NCBI GenBank assembly: GCA_947095585.1 | Contig: OX352763.1 | Coordinates: 42,706,010-42,770,009, forward strand | DNA: 64,000 nt | Source: Nephrocerus scutellatus | Lineage: Eukaryota; Arthropoda; Insecta; Diptera; Pipunculidae | Direction: 5' to 3' | Part shown: positions 43,373 through 54,680 of the stretch, one piece after another | Layout of the letters: the number at the start of each line of letters is the position of its first letter | Numbering within the stretch: position 1 is the stretch's first letter | Position numbers and translations under genes: made by a program | Notes under the pieces: model-generated | The model's database searches: none | Seen by the model: the letters and a program-made list of their open reading frames with translations, nothing else | What the model was told of the DNA's origin: nothing

Positions 43373-44884
43373 CAGTCATTGGCAAAATTATTTGCACAAT
43401 GAATATTTACACCATATCACTTCAATAAAGTTGTATAACTTTTCAAAAATTCAATAAATCACTGATATTGATGTTTATTACTTATCTTTTTTATTATCTT
43501 AAAACGGTAAATACAAACCAAAACCAAAATTTCAAACAGAAATAGTTTAAATCATGAAAATTACAGTGGCACAATTATTGTGACATCACTAAACAATGGC
43601 AAAATTATTTGCACAAGTGCAAAGTGCACTTCTGAAAGCTGAAAATGGGAAATATTTTTATATTGAATGCAGTGATTTTCTTTGGCATAGCATTACCTAA
43701 TAAGTTGTGTTTCCTCCTTTTGCCGCAATAACTTCTCCGAGGTGCATTTAATTCAATCAAACCTTGAATTTACTGCTACGGAATGGTACTCCACGCTTCT
43801 AAAAAATCTTTCCACGTTTCATCTGCAGATCTTCCGATGTTTTGTGGAATTTTGAACTTCACTATATGCCACAAATTTTCTATCACATATGTGTCAGGGA
43901 TCATTTAGAATCCCTAAATAATGTGATTGTGTCATATGATCAGAGCACCGGATAAGGGGTCCCACTCAACAATATGATATGCACCACCATATCATAATTT
44001 TTCCTGCTTTAGAATGACTTTGAGGTGCGTAACAGGTTGTTTGGCTCTTATTTTTGAATCGGTGTAATAAAACTTTCGACCATAGCTGCCATCTAATGAA
44101 CAAGCAGTATCTTCAGTCCAAAGCACACTTCTCCAAAAAGCCACTGGTTTGTTGATATGTTCCCTAGCAAATTTTATGGTGTTATATAGGACTTTTTTTG
44201 TATGACGTAGGCTCGAATTTTATTTTCGTTTAACCTTCTTCGTAACGTTCATTCACTAACCTAATCCTGACGATCCTTGTTTAAATCATTTAAAACGTTT
44301 CGAACATTTTTTCATGGGTTAGGTACTTCCAAAAGAACGAATAATTCGGAGTAACCGTTTTTCTGCCTCTTCCGGTTCGGTTTTTTACACTTCCATGGGT
44401 TTTTTGTTTTTGAATTTGGTAATAAATTGCTCTTCGACTGCAGTGATATTTGGCCGAAAGTTTTGTTGCCGAAGTACCGGTTCTAAATTCTGCAACAATA
44501 GTCGCTCGTTTCTCCGTGGTTGATTCCCTAGTTCTAGCCATTTAAAAAAAGTTGCACGAAGGACATATGACGCTAAACTACTAACAATGATTACGAGCAT
44601 CGCTTCGATTGAGAAGTTCAAGAGTTTAACTACCGTTTTATATCCAGAACCGTTTTGCCATCGTTTAGTGTAGTCACAATAATTGTGCCACTGTAATTTT
44701 CATGATTTAAACTATTTCTGTTTGAAATTTTGTTTTGGTTTGTATTTACCGTTTTAAGATAATATAAAAGATAAGTAATAAATAACCATATCAGTGATTT
44801 ATTGAATTTTTGAAAAGTTATACAACTTTATTGAAGTGATATAATGGAAATATTACATTGTACAAATAATTTTGACAATCACTG
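43373..44884 (-). mobile_element. Tc1-like transposon with long TIRs
   Basis: CAGTCATTGGC...GCCAATCACTG-type ends flanked by TA (43371-43372, 44885-44886). The inverted repeats are about 235 bp (43373-43607 and 44650-44884) with few mismatches. The motif GGCAAAATTATTTGCACAA occurs at the outer end (43382) and again at the inner end (43598) of the left repeat: the IR/DR layout of Tc1-type elements, where transposase binds both sites. The right inner site is eroded. It is 1512 bp long, typical for the group. Confidence 0.9.
43690..44541 (-). pseudogene. Tc1-like transposase, deleted and frame-shifted
   Basis: From ATG at 44541: MARTRESTTEKRATIVAEF, TSATKLSAKYHCSRRAIYYQ and KNRTGRGRKTVTP, the helix-turn-helix DNA-binding half with a GRGRK linker. 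A piece near 44150-44060 reads HINKPVAFWRSVLWTEDTAC, holding the first catalytic position (W-T-E/D). YTDSKIRAKQPVTHLKVI follows. The end reads IENLWHIVKFKIPQNIGRSA, DETWKDFLEAWSTIP and APRRSYCGKRRKHN (43890-43700). The middle with the second catalytic Asp (Q-x-D-N-D) is deleted, and stops occur throughout. The protein would cut and paste the element, but this copy cannot. Confidence 0.75.
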
Positions 44885-44886
44885 TA

Positions 44887-47458
44887 CGACAGTCTGACTG
44901 TACGACAGACAGTCGTCTAACATCAAAAATATTTCTCAATTTTATATAAACGTTTGAAGATCGGTGAAAAAAGTTTGAGAATCGTTGGAGGAAAAAATTG
45001 AGAATCATTAAAAGTGTGGTTTATGCCGCTGGTAAATGTTTTCGAATCACTGAAATGGTATACAGATAATATAATGGTGATGGTGCGTGCGTGTGTGCTT
45101 GAATAAGTGAATGGTAATGGCAATTCGTGTACAGATTATGTTCTATTTGTGCGAAGAACTCATGAAATGTGCAGATTTTAGTGATTCAGTACATGCTAGC
45201 AAATCGACGTCGCTGATATATCAATAACGTTTCGAAATTTTTTACTGCTAACTGCTACCAACTGCGCACAGAACGCCATGATTTCCTCAACTGGAATGTT
45301 ACTCTGGGTTGGATTCTAAGGCGGATCGTTGTTGCTCATTCGTTCTATATGCTTCAACCATATTCTATATGATGTCTTGCGACACCAAAGTCTGGCAACA
45401 TTAGCAAAAAGTTTAAAACACAAACTACAAAATTGATTATCAGTCACATCTGAAGCGATTTAAATTCCTGAATGAAGGATTTATTATAACAGGAAATATA
45501 ATTTGTTTCCTGGCATACAGCATGCCAAACTATACATGAACTTCTATAAACCTTTCCATGGTTTCGATATTGAATGACACTTTTTTGCAAGATCTCATGA
45601 AAAAAGGTCCTTGCGACGGTATTGAAGGTGCCTTGAAATGCAATGCGATTAAATCAAGCCTTCAACAACCAAACACTGACCAAATAAATACGGCTTAAAA
45701 ACTTCTTCATATGGCTATTAGAACTGAATAAAACATTACATTTGTCTTTTTTACAATACAATACAAAGGAGTGACACGATCACTGGAAAAAAGGAAGGTA
45801 ACAAATGGATTAGAAATTGGGTAGATAAAGGTAATGTACTTTAATGCTGGGAAACTAAATTTAGTATTTATACTAAGATCAGCATTAAATTGGTAGAAGC
45901 GGTACTAAAAGCAAAAAACTAAATTTGAAATTTGAATAAAAAAACGAGATTGCGTCTGAGGATGTCAAACCTCAAACCGCAGTTGCATGACCAAAAGTGA
46001 AAACCGCAAAATGCTTTTGAATAACCAAACCAGGATATGGTTTCGCATTTTTGTTGGTAGCGAAATTTAACACCGTCTGTCATTTGCCCTAAAAGTTATT
46101 CGCTGGAAGGGTGAACTTCGTTGAGCCGTGGTGCAGTGAATGCGCGTTGGTGTTGTGTCGTTTGTTTTTCATTTTTCGCGGCGCCGAAGGATATTGAGAA
46201 CTCAGCATGTTAACCATGACTAGGTGCAACCAACAGATTGGCTGGTGGTGTGGTGGTGGTATGTGTCCAGTGTCACGTCAGTTGTCAGCATCGGCATCTG
46301 TATACACATATGTGAAAGGTGTGGATAGGAAAATGGCAAGTTGGCTGCTAGTTAGCCGATGGCTGCTGTCAGCAGTTCGCAACACGTCTGTTGAACGATT
46401 TTTGTTTAGTCGTGAGTAGGTAATAATTTACAAAATTTGCATCATCATCATCATCGTCATCGTTAGCGTGCTATCGCCGCTGCTGTCGTCAACAACGTAA
46501 CTCAGCTTCTGCAGGATGCGAATAGCGCAATCAAGTGGACGAATAAATTCCCTGGCACAGAATTCAATATAGCTAATATTGGGCGACCACTGCCATATTG
46601 GGCGGCGAAATTACAATAAATTTCGGGATATCAAAGCCAAATTCAATGCACACACTGCCCTCCTAGATTCGACCGTTAGCCTTCAGGCATCAGTTAGCTG
46701 TCCGATCAACCCTCCAGTAGGTTGGCCATGTCCTAGCAAATGCCATTCAAGCATGAATGATCAAATTCGGTTTTGAAAATTGATGTCAATTTTTCGCACA
46801 GCCTGGTGCATTTTACGGGAGCAGCGGACGGTGCAATTTGCAGAAAATTGTTTGGATGTTTTGACTTCTGCGTTCGTTGATGTTGTCCTTTTGTTCTTGT
46901 GCGAAATTCTCGCTGTGAGCTTGCATCACAGCAGATAACGTCGAGGAGATCCTATTTGACTCGCTAACTACAAGACAACTATTCTACACCAAGCACAACG
47001 AAGTGCAATGTTTTGTGGAATTTTAAACTGATGAATGGCGCAACCTTGTATTTACATTACCTTTAAATAATAACATTACATTATTATACTACAATTATTA
47101 CATTACATTACATTTTCAATAATTTTAATTATCTTTATACTGCTAAGAAGCATGGATGAATAAACTAAAATAAATTAAGCCTTTTGATATACTCGTAATT
47201 TGTTAAATAAGCATTTGTGCGTTTAACAGTCAGCAATAGTCAAAAAGTATGATGATAGGAATTTTTTAATGTTCCTGGTGGTAAGTGGAGAGCACCGCCG
47301 AATGTCTGCCCATTTTTTTAATATTTATATTATATTCATCTGCAAACAATGTTTTTTAATCCATTTTTTACTTTGGCCCAAAAGTATTTTTTTGATTTAT
47401 TTTTTTTCTGAAATAAATTCTAATATAGAGAATACAAATTTGGGAAAAATTCTCCACA
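44887..47458. other. Unassigned 2.6 kb; balanced-GC block 46080-46800
   Basis: No transposon motif found. Between 46080 and 46800 base composition becomes balanced, with an open plus frame 46207-46419 ending at a good 5' splice-site sequence (GTC|GTGAGT at 46412) and a short CAT microsatellite at 46441. This could mark a 5' exon or promoter region of a host gene, but I find no downstream exon. Confidence 0.35.
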
Positions 47459-47465
47459 TCTAATA

Positions 47466-48712
47466 AAGGGTTATCCATTTCGCGGTTTCAAAAGTATAGG
47501 GCTGGAATTTGACATCTGTCAAACTAAGTTGTTAAAACAATTTTTTTTTTCAGTTGAAAGTCTGACATTTACGAAAATGGATCGCTTAACTATCGCACAA
47601 CGCTTGAAAATTGTAAAAACCTACTACAAAAATGGTGATTCTGCCACAGCCACATATCGTGCTTTAAGAGGAGATTATGGTTTACATAATCGTCCAACTA
47701 CGCAAGCAATTGGCAAAATTGTGATGAAATTAGAAGAGACTGGATCGGTTACAGATGTTGTAAGGCCTGTGCATCATCGTTTCGCTCGTACCACTGAAAA
47801 TATCGCTGCTGTAAGTGAAAGTGTTGCCGAAGACCCGAGTGTGTCGATTCCTTGTCGTTCTCAGGAATTAGGACTTTCTTACGGCACATTATATGGCGTA
47901 TTTTGCATTTGGATCTACACCTACATCCATATAAAATCCAGCTCACACCACAACTGAAGCCAGCTGACCATTCACAACGTCGTAGATACGTCGAATGGGT
48001 GCTTGAACAACAGGCGGTGGACGGCGATTTTTCGAACAAAATATTCTTCAGCGACGAAGCACATTTCTCACTCGGTGGGTATGTTAACAAACAAAATTGT
48101 CGTATTTGGGGTTCTGAGAATCCTCAAGTAATTGAAGAGAGGCCATTACATCCACAAAAAGTCACTGCTTGGTGCGCTCTTTGGTCCGGAGGTGTGATTG
48201 GACCTTACTTCTTCGAAAACGACAATGGAACGACTGTCACCGTCAATTCGGAGGTTTATGGTCATATGCTAACCAACTTTTTTTTTGCCTGCTATTGAAG
48301 AATACGACTTAGAAAATATGTGGTTTCAACAAGACGGTGCCACATGCCACACAACTCGAGCCACACAATTTCTCGTCGTGGCGATATCAACTGGCCACCA
48401 AGATCATGCGATTTGAAACCGCTTGACTTTTTTTTGTGGGGCTACGCGAAAGACCGTGTTTATGCAGATAAACCTTTAACTCTTGAGCACTTAAAAACCA
48501 ATATTCGTCAAGTTATGGCTGAGATACCGCCCAATATGTGTCAAAAAGTGGTCAAGTGCAACAATTCGCGTGGTGGTCATTTAAATGATGTAGTATTTCA
48601 CACATAATGTCAACGTTCAAACTTTATAATAAAAAAGAAATATCATGATAAAAAATATTTTATATGTGTTTTATTTACGTTTACTTTTGTAACCGCAAAA
48701 TGGGTAACCCTT
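47466..48712 (+). mobile_element. mariner-like transposon, both TIRs and TA sites
   Basis: The left TIR AAGGGTTATCCATTTCGCGG (47466) and right TIR (inverse AAGGGTTACCCATTTTGCGG at 48712) match over about 30 bp with three differences. TA lies on both sides (47464-47465, 48713-48714). It is 1247 bp long, standard for Tc1/mariner. It sits in the TA-rich first bases of a Helitron. Confidence 0.9.
47577..48607 (+). pseudogene. mariner-like transposase, three frame pieces
   Basis: Starts MDRLTIAQRLKIVKTYYKNG at 47577, with a double helix-turn-helix region (ATYRALRGDYGLHNRPT, GKIVMKLEETGSV) and EDPSVSIPCRSQELGLSYGT. A frameshift near 47900 leads to PYKIQLTPQLKPADHSQRRR, NKIFFSDEAHFSLGGYVNKQ (first catalytic Asp) and RPLHPQKVTAWCALWSGGVI. 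A stop and frame change at about 48298 lead to ENMWFQQDGATCHTTRATQ (second Asp) and NWPPRSCDLKPLDFFLWGYA (third Asp). The spacing between second and third Asp is only about 25 residues, shorter than the 34 or more of active mariners, and includes a frameshift. Ends RGGHLNDVVFHT. Dead, but recently. Confidence 0.85.
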
Positions 48713-49565
48713 TATATAAAAATCTCGTGTCACGGTGTTTGGGTCTCAACTGCTCCGAAACGGCTCGACCGATTGTTATGAAATTTTTTATGTATATTTG
48801 GTAGGTATGAGAATATGTTTTAGTGTGAAAAAAAAATTGAGTACGACTGTACCGAATTGGCTAACTTTTATTTTATAAATTCGCCATAGTCCGAATAAGG
48901 TTTATGCGAAAAAAAATAGAAAAGATGCCCAGAAAATTGTAAAATTCGGAAACTGAAAATGCTGTTTTTCAAAGGATTTATGTATGAACTCGCAACCATC
49001 ACTCACGATTCGAAGGATAAATTAGCGTAATTCTTTTTTTGTTTTGTTCGTTATAGTCCTAGGAAACAAAGACAATTACAAGCGAAAGTCGAAAAATTCG
49101 GATAAACAGCAAAATTGTTTTGCTCGTTATGTTTCCGGCGGGAAAATTGGATATATTTTGAGGAAATAACTCTATTGAATGTTTTCGGTGAAATGAAAAC
49201 TTTGGAAAAAAGCATTCCAGCCTAACTTAAAATAAAATTAATTTTGTTTTGATTCGCGATCTGTCCAGCAAAAGTCGTTATTTCATTTCTCTTCCAATAG
49301 ATTCCAATTGTTTGTCATTTGACAGCTTCTTCTTTGATTTTGTGGGCAAAAGATATCCAAAAGACCACAAAAGATCCCGAAAAGAATCACAAAAAGACCC
49401 CCAAAAGAACCCCAAAAGACCCAAAATTTAAAAATGTAACACAATGATGTGACTAATACTGTGACTCGATATCGCAAAACAAATAGCTTTTCACAAGTTC
49501 ACAAAACGATTACAAACAAATTTATTGAAAATGGGACAGGACAACGTCTGTCGGGTCAGCTAGTA

Positions 49566-49726
49566 TCTATATATATAAAAATAAAACTTTGTATGTATGT
49601 ATTGTAACGGAGTTTTCACAGCCGGGGTAAACTTAGCGTGACCAGGGTTCTGAGGCAAGGGTTCGTTACAATAAAATTTCTTTTTTTGGAACTTTTCAAA
49701 GTATTTTCTTTATTTTCCTTCCTTTT
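49566..49726 (+). mobile_element. Second Helitron 5' end, head to tail
   Basis: TC|TATATATATAAAAATAAA at 49566 begins three bases after the CTAG of the previous Helitron. Within it, TGTAACGGAG (49601) and GGTTCGTTACA (49660) form a short inverted repeat that might be an LTR relic, but this is weak. The rest is replaced by family A at 49727. Confidence 0.6.
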
Positions 49727-49857
49727 AAATTCTCTATATTAGCTTCGCGGTCACGTGGCTGGGTGGCTGGCTAGCTGGCTGGCTGGTCAGATTTTCTGAT
49801 CAATTTTCAACCAACTTCCCATAGCCCGATTTTATTGAAATTTTGCACACATGTATA
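49727..49857 (-). mobile_element. Family A, 3' end
   Basis: Minus strand: ends TTAATATAGAGAATTT-like (AAATTCTCTATATTAGCTTC at 49728 in plus), preceded by the CCAG tract (49759-49787), TTGATCAGAAAATCTGACC and the satellite start TTTTGCACACATGTATA. It stops where the LINE tail begins; a 55463-55487 piece may be its continuation. Confidence 0.75.
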
Positions 49858-50152
49858 GTTAGTTAGTTAGATAAGACTTTTATTTCATAAAAAGATAAGT
49901 TGGTACATAATTAAACATAGTTTTCTATCCTATTTAGGTTTGGTCTTTATTGACCGTCTACCAGATTGACATTTGGGATTTCTATACATAAAATATTAGT
50001 TTACCAATATAGTACATTTATAAATTTTAAATATTCGCATTAAGAATTTAAATAATAATATAACGAGAACTAATTTTAATGGCGTTTCTATTTTAAAAAA
50101 TTTCCTTCACGATACATTTTCTATATAATTAAGCCTTGTTAGTGTAGTTGTA

Positions 50153-50576
50153 ACGGGTGTTTTTTTGGGAGGTTTGTTTTTCCGATAGATGTCGTTTTAT
50201 TTTATGACAGTTGTTTTGACAGCTCAAAGTGGCATTTCTACTCAGTATTGTTTGGCAAATCATTATGAAAAAAAAAAAAATTATCTACCAAATAAAAAAA
50301 AATTTTGGTCATTTCATAATTTTATATGTGTTTTATTCAAAAAAAAAATCGGCAACCACTTAAAAAAACAAGTTATATCTAACGAGTGTTTTTTCTGGCA
50401 TATGGCTACCACGACTATTTTTCACAAATGTCATTTTTTTTTTTTTTTTTTTTTTTTTTTTCATAATGATTTGCCAAACAATACTGAGTAGAAATGCCAC
50501 TTTGAGCTGTCAAAACAACTGTCATAAAATAAAACGACATCTATCGGAAAAACAAACCTCCCAAAAAAACACCCTT
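50153..50576. mobile_element. Hairpin MITE, 114-bp identical arms
   Basis: The left arm 50155-50268 and right arm (inverse) are identical over 114 bp, from GGGTGTTTTTTTGGGAGG to GGCAAATCATTATGA. TA lies at each side (50151-50152, 50577-50578), giving a Tc1/mariner-type target. The A run after the left arm is 13 long, but the matching T run at the right is about 28, a sign of slippage. The centre (50281-50433) is AT-rich and codes for nothing. It sits in the LINE 3' UTR. Confidence 0.9.
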
Positions 50577-50931
50577 TATAACACGTTCCACCCGTATTCT
50601 CCGTTAAGAACGGTATTCTTTTAAAATATGGCATATAGCTATAAAGTGGAAAACGTCCTCCCTCACATTTAAGTTACACATATCGCAAAGGATTGGTAGC
50701 TCAGGGCGATGCGGAATAAAATTGAGTGCGATCAGCTCACCTCTTACTTTTAATATTAAATTTATTTTGTCGATTGAGTTGTTGTTTTTAAAGTATGTTT
50801 GATCTTGCAGTTCATATCCAAGTTGCGCGTAGTATTTTCTATGTTGCGAGCTCCGGGCATCTCTTACGCATCTCTCGTATCTATCTCGTCCTATTGATGA
50901 CAGCAGCGCGTAAAATTTGGATCTTAAGGTT

Positions 50932-53690
50932 ATACCCTGGTTGTTAAACTAAGGCAGAAACCGCATTCAGTCGCTAAACTCTCCCAATTTTGATACAGAT
51001 GGCTTCTTCTTGAAATTATATGGTTGAGCACAAGCTTAGGTAGCCTACCTTGTTCCATCTCAGTAACTTTAACTATATAATCAAAGTGCAAGCACAGATC
51101 ATCCAGGAAAAGAGGCTGTACCCCAGTCTCCAAGTGCAACATATAATTAGGAGTGTTGCTAGGTAGGTGGAAAATTCGTTTTAAGAAGTATCGAAGAAAC
51201 TTTTCTAGTTCCTCAAAAGGGTGGAAACCCCACACTTAGGCTCCGTATAATAAAATCGATTTTGATGTTGCAGCAAATATTTTCTGTTTTGAGCTGTGGT
51301 TTATGCTTTTGCTAACAATGCAGCGGCTCCAAACGGAAGATATTGCACGTTTTGCTTCTGATAATTTTGCATTGAGTTGTTTTTTCATATTGAGGTTGCC
51401 GGTTATCAGAACTCCCAGGTATTTGTATTCTCTCACTATTTCTATACGTTCGCCTTGAAGGTACCACATTTCGTTGCGTGAATATTTACCGCTCCGCCTC
51501 TGAATATCATCATCTTTGATTTTTCAAGATTAACACTCAGGTTCCATAGCTTGCAGTACTCATCTAGTCTGTTTATCATCAACTGCATACCGTTGATTGT
51601 GTCAGAGAGGAAAACAATGTCGTCAGCATACATAAGCGCAGGGATCTTTACTTGGTTCAGTTCTATTCCACCCCTCACATAATCGGTTATATCATTGACG
51701 AATAGAATAAATAAAAGCGAGCTTAGTACGCAACCTTGCTTCACCCCCATTGATGTTCCAAACTCATCCGAAATAAATTCGCCATCCCAGACGTATGCTA
51801 AATTACTGTCATACATTGCCATTAAAATGTTGATGACTTTGTGAGACATTCCTATTACGTGGAGTTTATAAAATAGTGCCTCGCGAGGTACTGAGTCAAA
51901 GGCTGCATGGAAATCGACAAAGAATGCATACAACTTCTTGTGTTGGTTTTTGTAGATTTCAGCAATGTTAATGAGTAAAAAAATTTGATCAATGGTTGAG
52001 TAATTCTTTCTAAAACCCGCTTGGAATTCTTGAAGACTTTTCCTATCAGAGACCCACTGAATGAGTCTTTTAAACAAAATAGTTCCAAACAGCTTAGCCG
52101 ATGTATTTAATAAAGATATGCCCCTGTAATTTCTTGGATCATCGTGGTCTCCTTTTGTGTACAATGGGAAAATAATTGCTCTTTTGAAACTACAAGGAAC
52201 GTTCGCTGTTTCAAAAATGTTGTTATATTCCGCAGTAAGCGCTAAAAGGAATTCATTCGTGCAGTTTTTATAGAATTCGAAGGGTATGCGGTCGTCTCCC
52301 GGAGCTTTTCGAACTTTCGAATCTCTGATGGCTTGTAATACCTCAGAAAGAGAAATAGGTGCGTCCAGATTGACATCTTCAACCAGCGGAGTCGCATAAA
52401 GAAAAGCTGGCGAAATTTGGACGGGATTAAGGGAGTCTGCTGAAATGTTCCCTCAACTGTGGTGCTTTCAATTTGGACCCAATGGTATTGGTTTTCCCGT
52501 TTACATACTTTACAGCCTTCCAGAACTCGGCTGAGGATCTTGTTCTGTTGATTATCTCAATGGTCTGTTCTTCGAAATCCATTTTTTTCTTGTAACAGAT
52601 TCACTTGAAGTTCTTGATAGCTTCACCATAGATGGTTTTGAACACATTTGTGTTGTGTTTTCGCAGAAGTCCCAGAGCTGCAAAAGAACTCTCTCTTGCT
52701 TTCAAACATTCAGAATCAAACCACTTTTGTTTACTTAGAAGGCTCCGCCTTGTTGACTCATTTGGTGTAGCTTGCTTGATTATTTCTGTAAGGTTGTCAA
52801 TGTTTATAGGCAAAATTTATGCTTGTAAACTTGTAAGGGCTTCGTTTAGATTTCTCTGGAAAAGTGTAGTTAGACTGTCTTTCCAAATCAATTTTGGCAA
52901 AAGAGTAAGTGGTTGTGCATTCTCTTCAACAGCTGTTATACTTGATATCTGCAATTTGCACGCTATTTCAAGTGGCATGTGGTCTGAAAATGTCATCATT
53001 GCGATCTTGAAGTCAGATACCAGATGAGTCCAATCACCAGAAACAAGACAATAATCAATTACAGAGCAAGCTATTCCACGAATAAACGTGTACTCTCCTC
53101 TAGAGTCGCCTTCGCAACTTTCGTTTAAAATACGACAATCGAACTCATCTGCAAGATCAAGGATCTTTTTACCATTTGTATCGACAATAGAATCCTTGGA
53201 GGAACGAGTGGTTTTTAATAGTGAAGTTGATATACCGCTTACCAGGTTGTTTTGTGAAAGACCAATTCTTTCATTAAAATCTCCAGCCAGCATAATGTCT
53301 GATGAACCAAGTTTAAACAGAATATCTATAATTTTATCGTAGTTATATTTCCAGTTGTTCCCGTTTATGTAAATGGGGATTATGAATACGGGTTTGTTGT
53401 TAATTCTTAAGCTTAATGTATTTATATCTTCAAGTTTTTCGAATTTTGCATCTATACAATTCATAGATCTGCGGAAGCCAAATAATTCACCACCACTTCC
53501 TCTTCCATACGTGTGATGCTTCACTACGTGAACCCATTTCATTTCATAGCTCGCGAATAAACTTGTAAATCTTTTTTCTTCTCCTTCCAAAACATGTGTT
53601 TCAAATAACAAAAATATATCGAACTGCTTAATATATTAAAAAATTCTGTAAAAATTAGTTTATTTTTTAATCCTGCAATATTATAGCTAA
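50932..53690 (-). pseudogene. LINE ORF2: APE endonuclease + RT, few lesions
   Basis: From about 53690: SYNIAGLKNKLIFTEFFNI, FETHVLEGEEKRF, KWVHVVKHHTYGRGSGG, IMLAGDFNERIG (catalytic Asp/Asn), VIDYCLVS and TFSDHMPLEI (His). The linker has KQKWFDSECLKARESSFAAL and RSSAEFWKAVKYVNGKT. RT: RKAPGDDRIPFEFYKN, DPRNYRGISLLNTSAKLFGT, FQAGFRKNYSTIDQI, AFFVDFHAAFDSVPREALFY, TSMGVKQGCVLSSLLFILFV and ALMYADDIVFLS. The C-terminus has REYKYLGVLITGNLNMKK and WGFHPFEELEKFLRYF with LPSNTPNYMLHLETG. Lesions seen: stops at 52817 and 52601, a frameshift near 51465 and a stop at about 51236 (YGA*VWG, CAA to TAA). All catalytic residues remain. Confidence 0.85.
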
Positions 53691-53742
53691 GTATTTAAAA
53701 GTCTAATTTTATCTTCAAATCACTCCGGCAGACAGGGACTAT

Positions 53743-54586
53743 TCATGAATTATTTTCTGGCGCCTGTGAACCCTTCCTTAAGTTTTTAACCGAGCTGTGA
53801 GATGTTTTTTGCTCTCGGTGTATTGAACTGCTTCTAACTTCACCTGACATTGAGGTTGACATTTGATCTGCGTTTAACTGATCGTGCTTATTGTTTACGT
53901 ATTCCGGATTCCTAAATTTGTTCATCAAAATCTTGAGATTTGATGGAGATTCTTCAATCATCGCGGCTAAAACATCTATACCTTGTTCCTCACCACACAT
54001 CAGCCCCGTTACTAGGTTGACTTTCATCTGAGGTTTCTTCTCGCGAACGATTTTCAACACCTGCACAAGTTTAGATCTTTTTATGCGCATGTTTCTGGGC
54101 AGATCGGCATGGATTCTGAACTTTGTGCCTCTGAGCTTTTTTGAGTTACGGAGTACATTCCAAGCAGCCTCCTTTGACTTATTTTGACCACTATTATTGC
54201 AGTGCGTACATCGCTGCCTGAAATTCTGTATGCGGATTCGATATCTGGGGAAGGATGATCTTGGTCCAGCAATCCAGCACATACCGATTTAGCCTTTTTT
54301 TTTATGTCTGTGTTGACCTCAACAGGCAAGTGCACAACAACATTTGTTTCTGTGCTTCTCTGCATTATTTTATCGAGTTCATTCTCTAGCTGTTTATTGC
54401 GCTTCTCAAGTTGGGCAACTCTGACACAGACCTCATCATGTTTTTCCTTCAGGCCTGCTAGTTTTGTACAAAGCTGTAGAAAGTCAGATTTGGTGGCAAG
54501 CTCTTTCACGAGATCTCTGTTCTTTCATCCAGTAGATCCTTTAGTTGCTGAATACTTATTCCAGTGATTGCATCCATAGATGACAT
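53743..54586 (-). pseudogene. LINE ORF1: coiled-coil RNA-binding protein
   Basis: ATG at 54586 (MSSMDAITGISIQQLKDLLD). A frameshift near 54510 leads into KELATKSDFLQLCTKLAGLK and a heptad-rich coiled coil (VRVAQLEKRNKQLENELDKI). Then TNVVVHLPVEV and DIESAYRISGSD, as in L1-type ORF1 RRM-like domains. A second frameshift near 54190 leads to SKEAAWNVLRNSKKLRGTKF and IHADLPRNMRIKRSKLVQVL, the C-terminal domain. It ends at 53743 with GSQAPENNS. Such proteins coat element RNA as trimers. Spacing to ORF2 is about 50 bp. Confidence 0.75.
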
Positions 54587-54680
54587 TTTTTGGTTTTTAC
54601 TGGGATGGCGCTTCTTGTCCTTAGGTGTATCCGGGGAAGTCTCTAGCAGTCTTCTTTTCTGTATTTGTTGAGGTTAGCGT

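Larger units (their letters stand above)
47459..49563 (+). mobile_element. Helitron, complete ends, with nested mariner
   Basis: The 5' end TC|TA at 47459 is separated by the mariner (47466-48712) from the rest of the usual TATATAAAAATCTCGTGTC (48713). Then CGAAACGGCTCGACCGATTG, the CCATAGTCCGAATAAGGTTT block, a short AAAAGACCC minisatellite (49350-49430) and the 3' end GGACAACGTCTGTCGGGTCAG, CTAG|T at 49563. GACA-ACGTC-TGTC can form a small hairpin just inside the end. Minus the mariner it is about 850 bp: non-autonomous, no helicase reading. Both ends preserved, unlike the other Helitrons here. Confidence 0.8.
49858..54680 (-). mobile_element. Nearly full-length two-ORF LINE
   Basis: Minus-strand element with ORF1 (54586-53743), ORF2 (about 53690-50932), a 3' UTR of about 1 kb carrying a MITE (50153-50576), and a (TAAC)n-type tail (AGTTAGTTAGTTAG in plus at 49859). 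The 5' border is not sharp; 54590-54680 is assumed 5' UTR. ORF2 has only a few disabling changes, so it is among the youngest LINEs here. Clade unassigned: it has no RNase H, an APE endonuclease and a coiled-coil ORF1. Confidence 0.8.

Noticed and set aside
49598..49670. LTR or retrovirus-like terminal repeat (TGTAACGG...CGTTACA)
   Set aside because: Only about 70 bp, no second LTR, no primer-binding site, and no gag, pol or env reading anywhere in the window.
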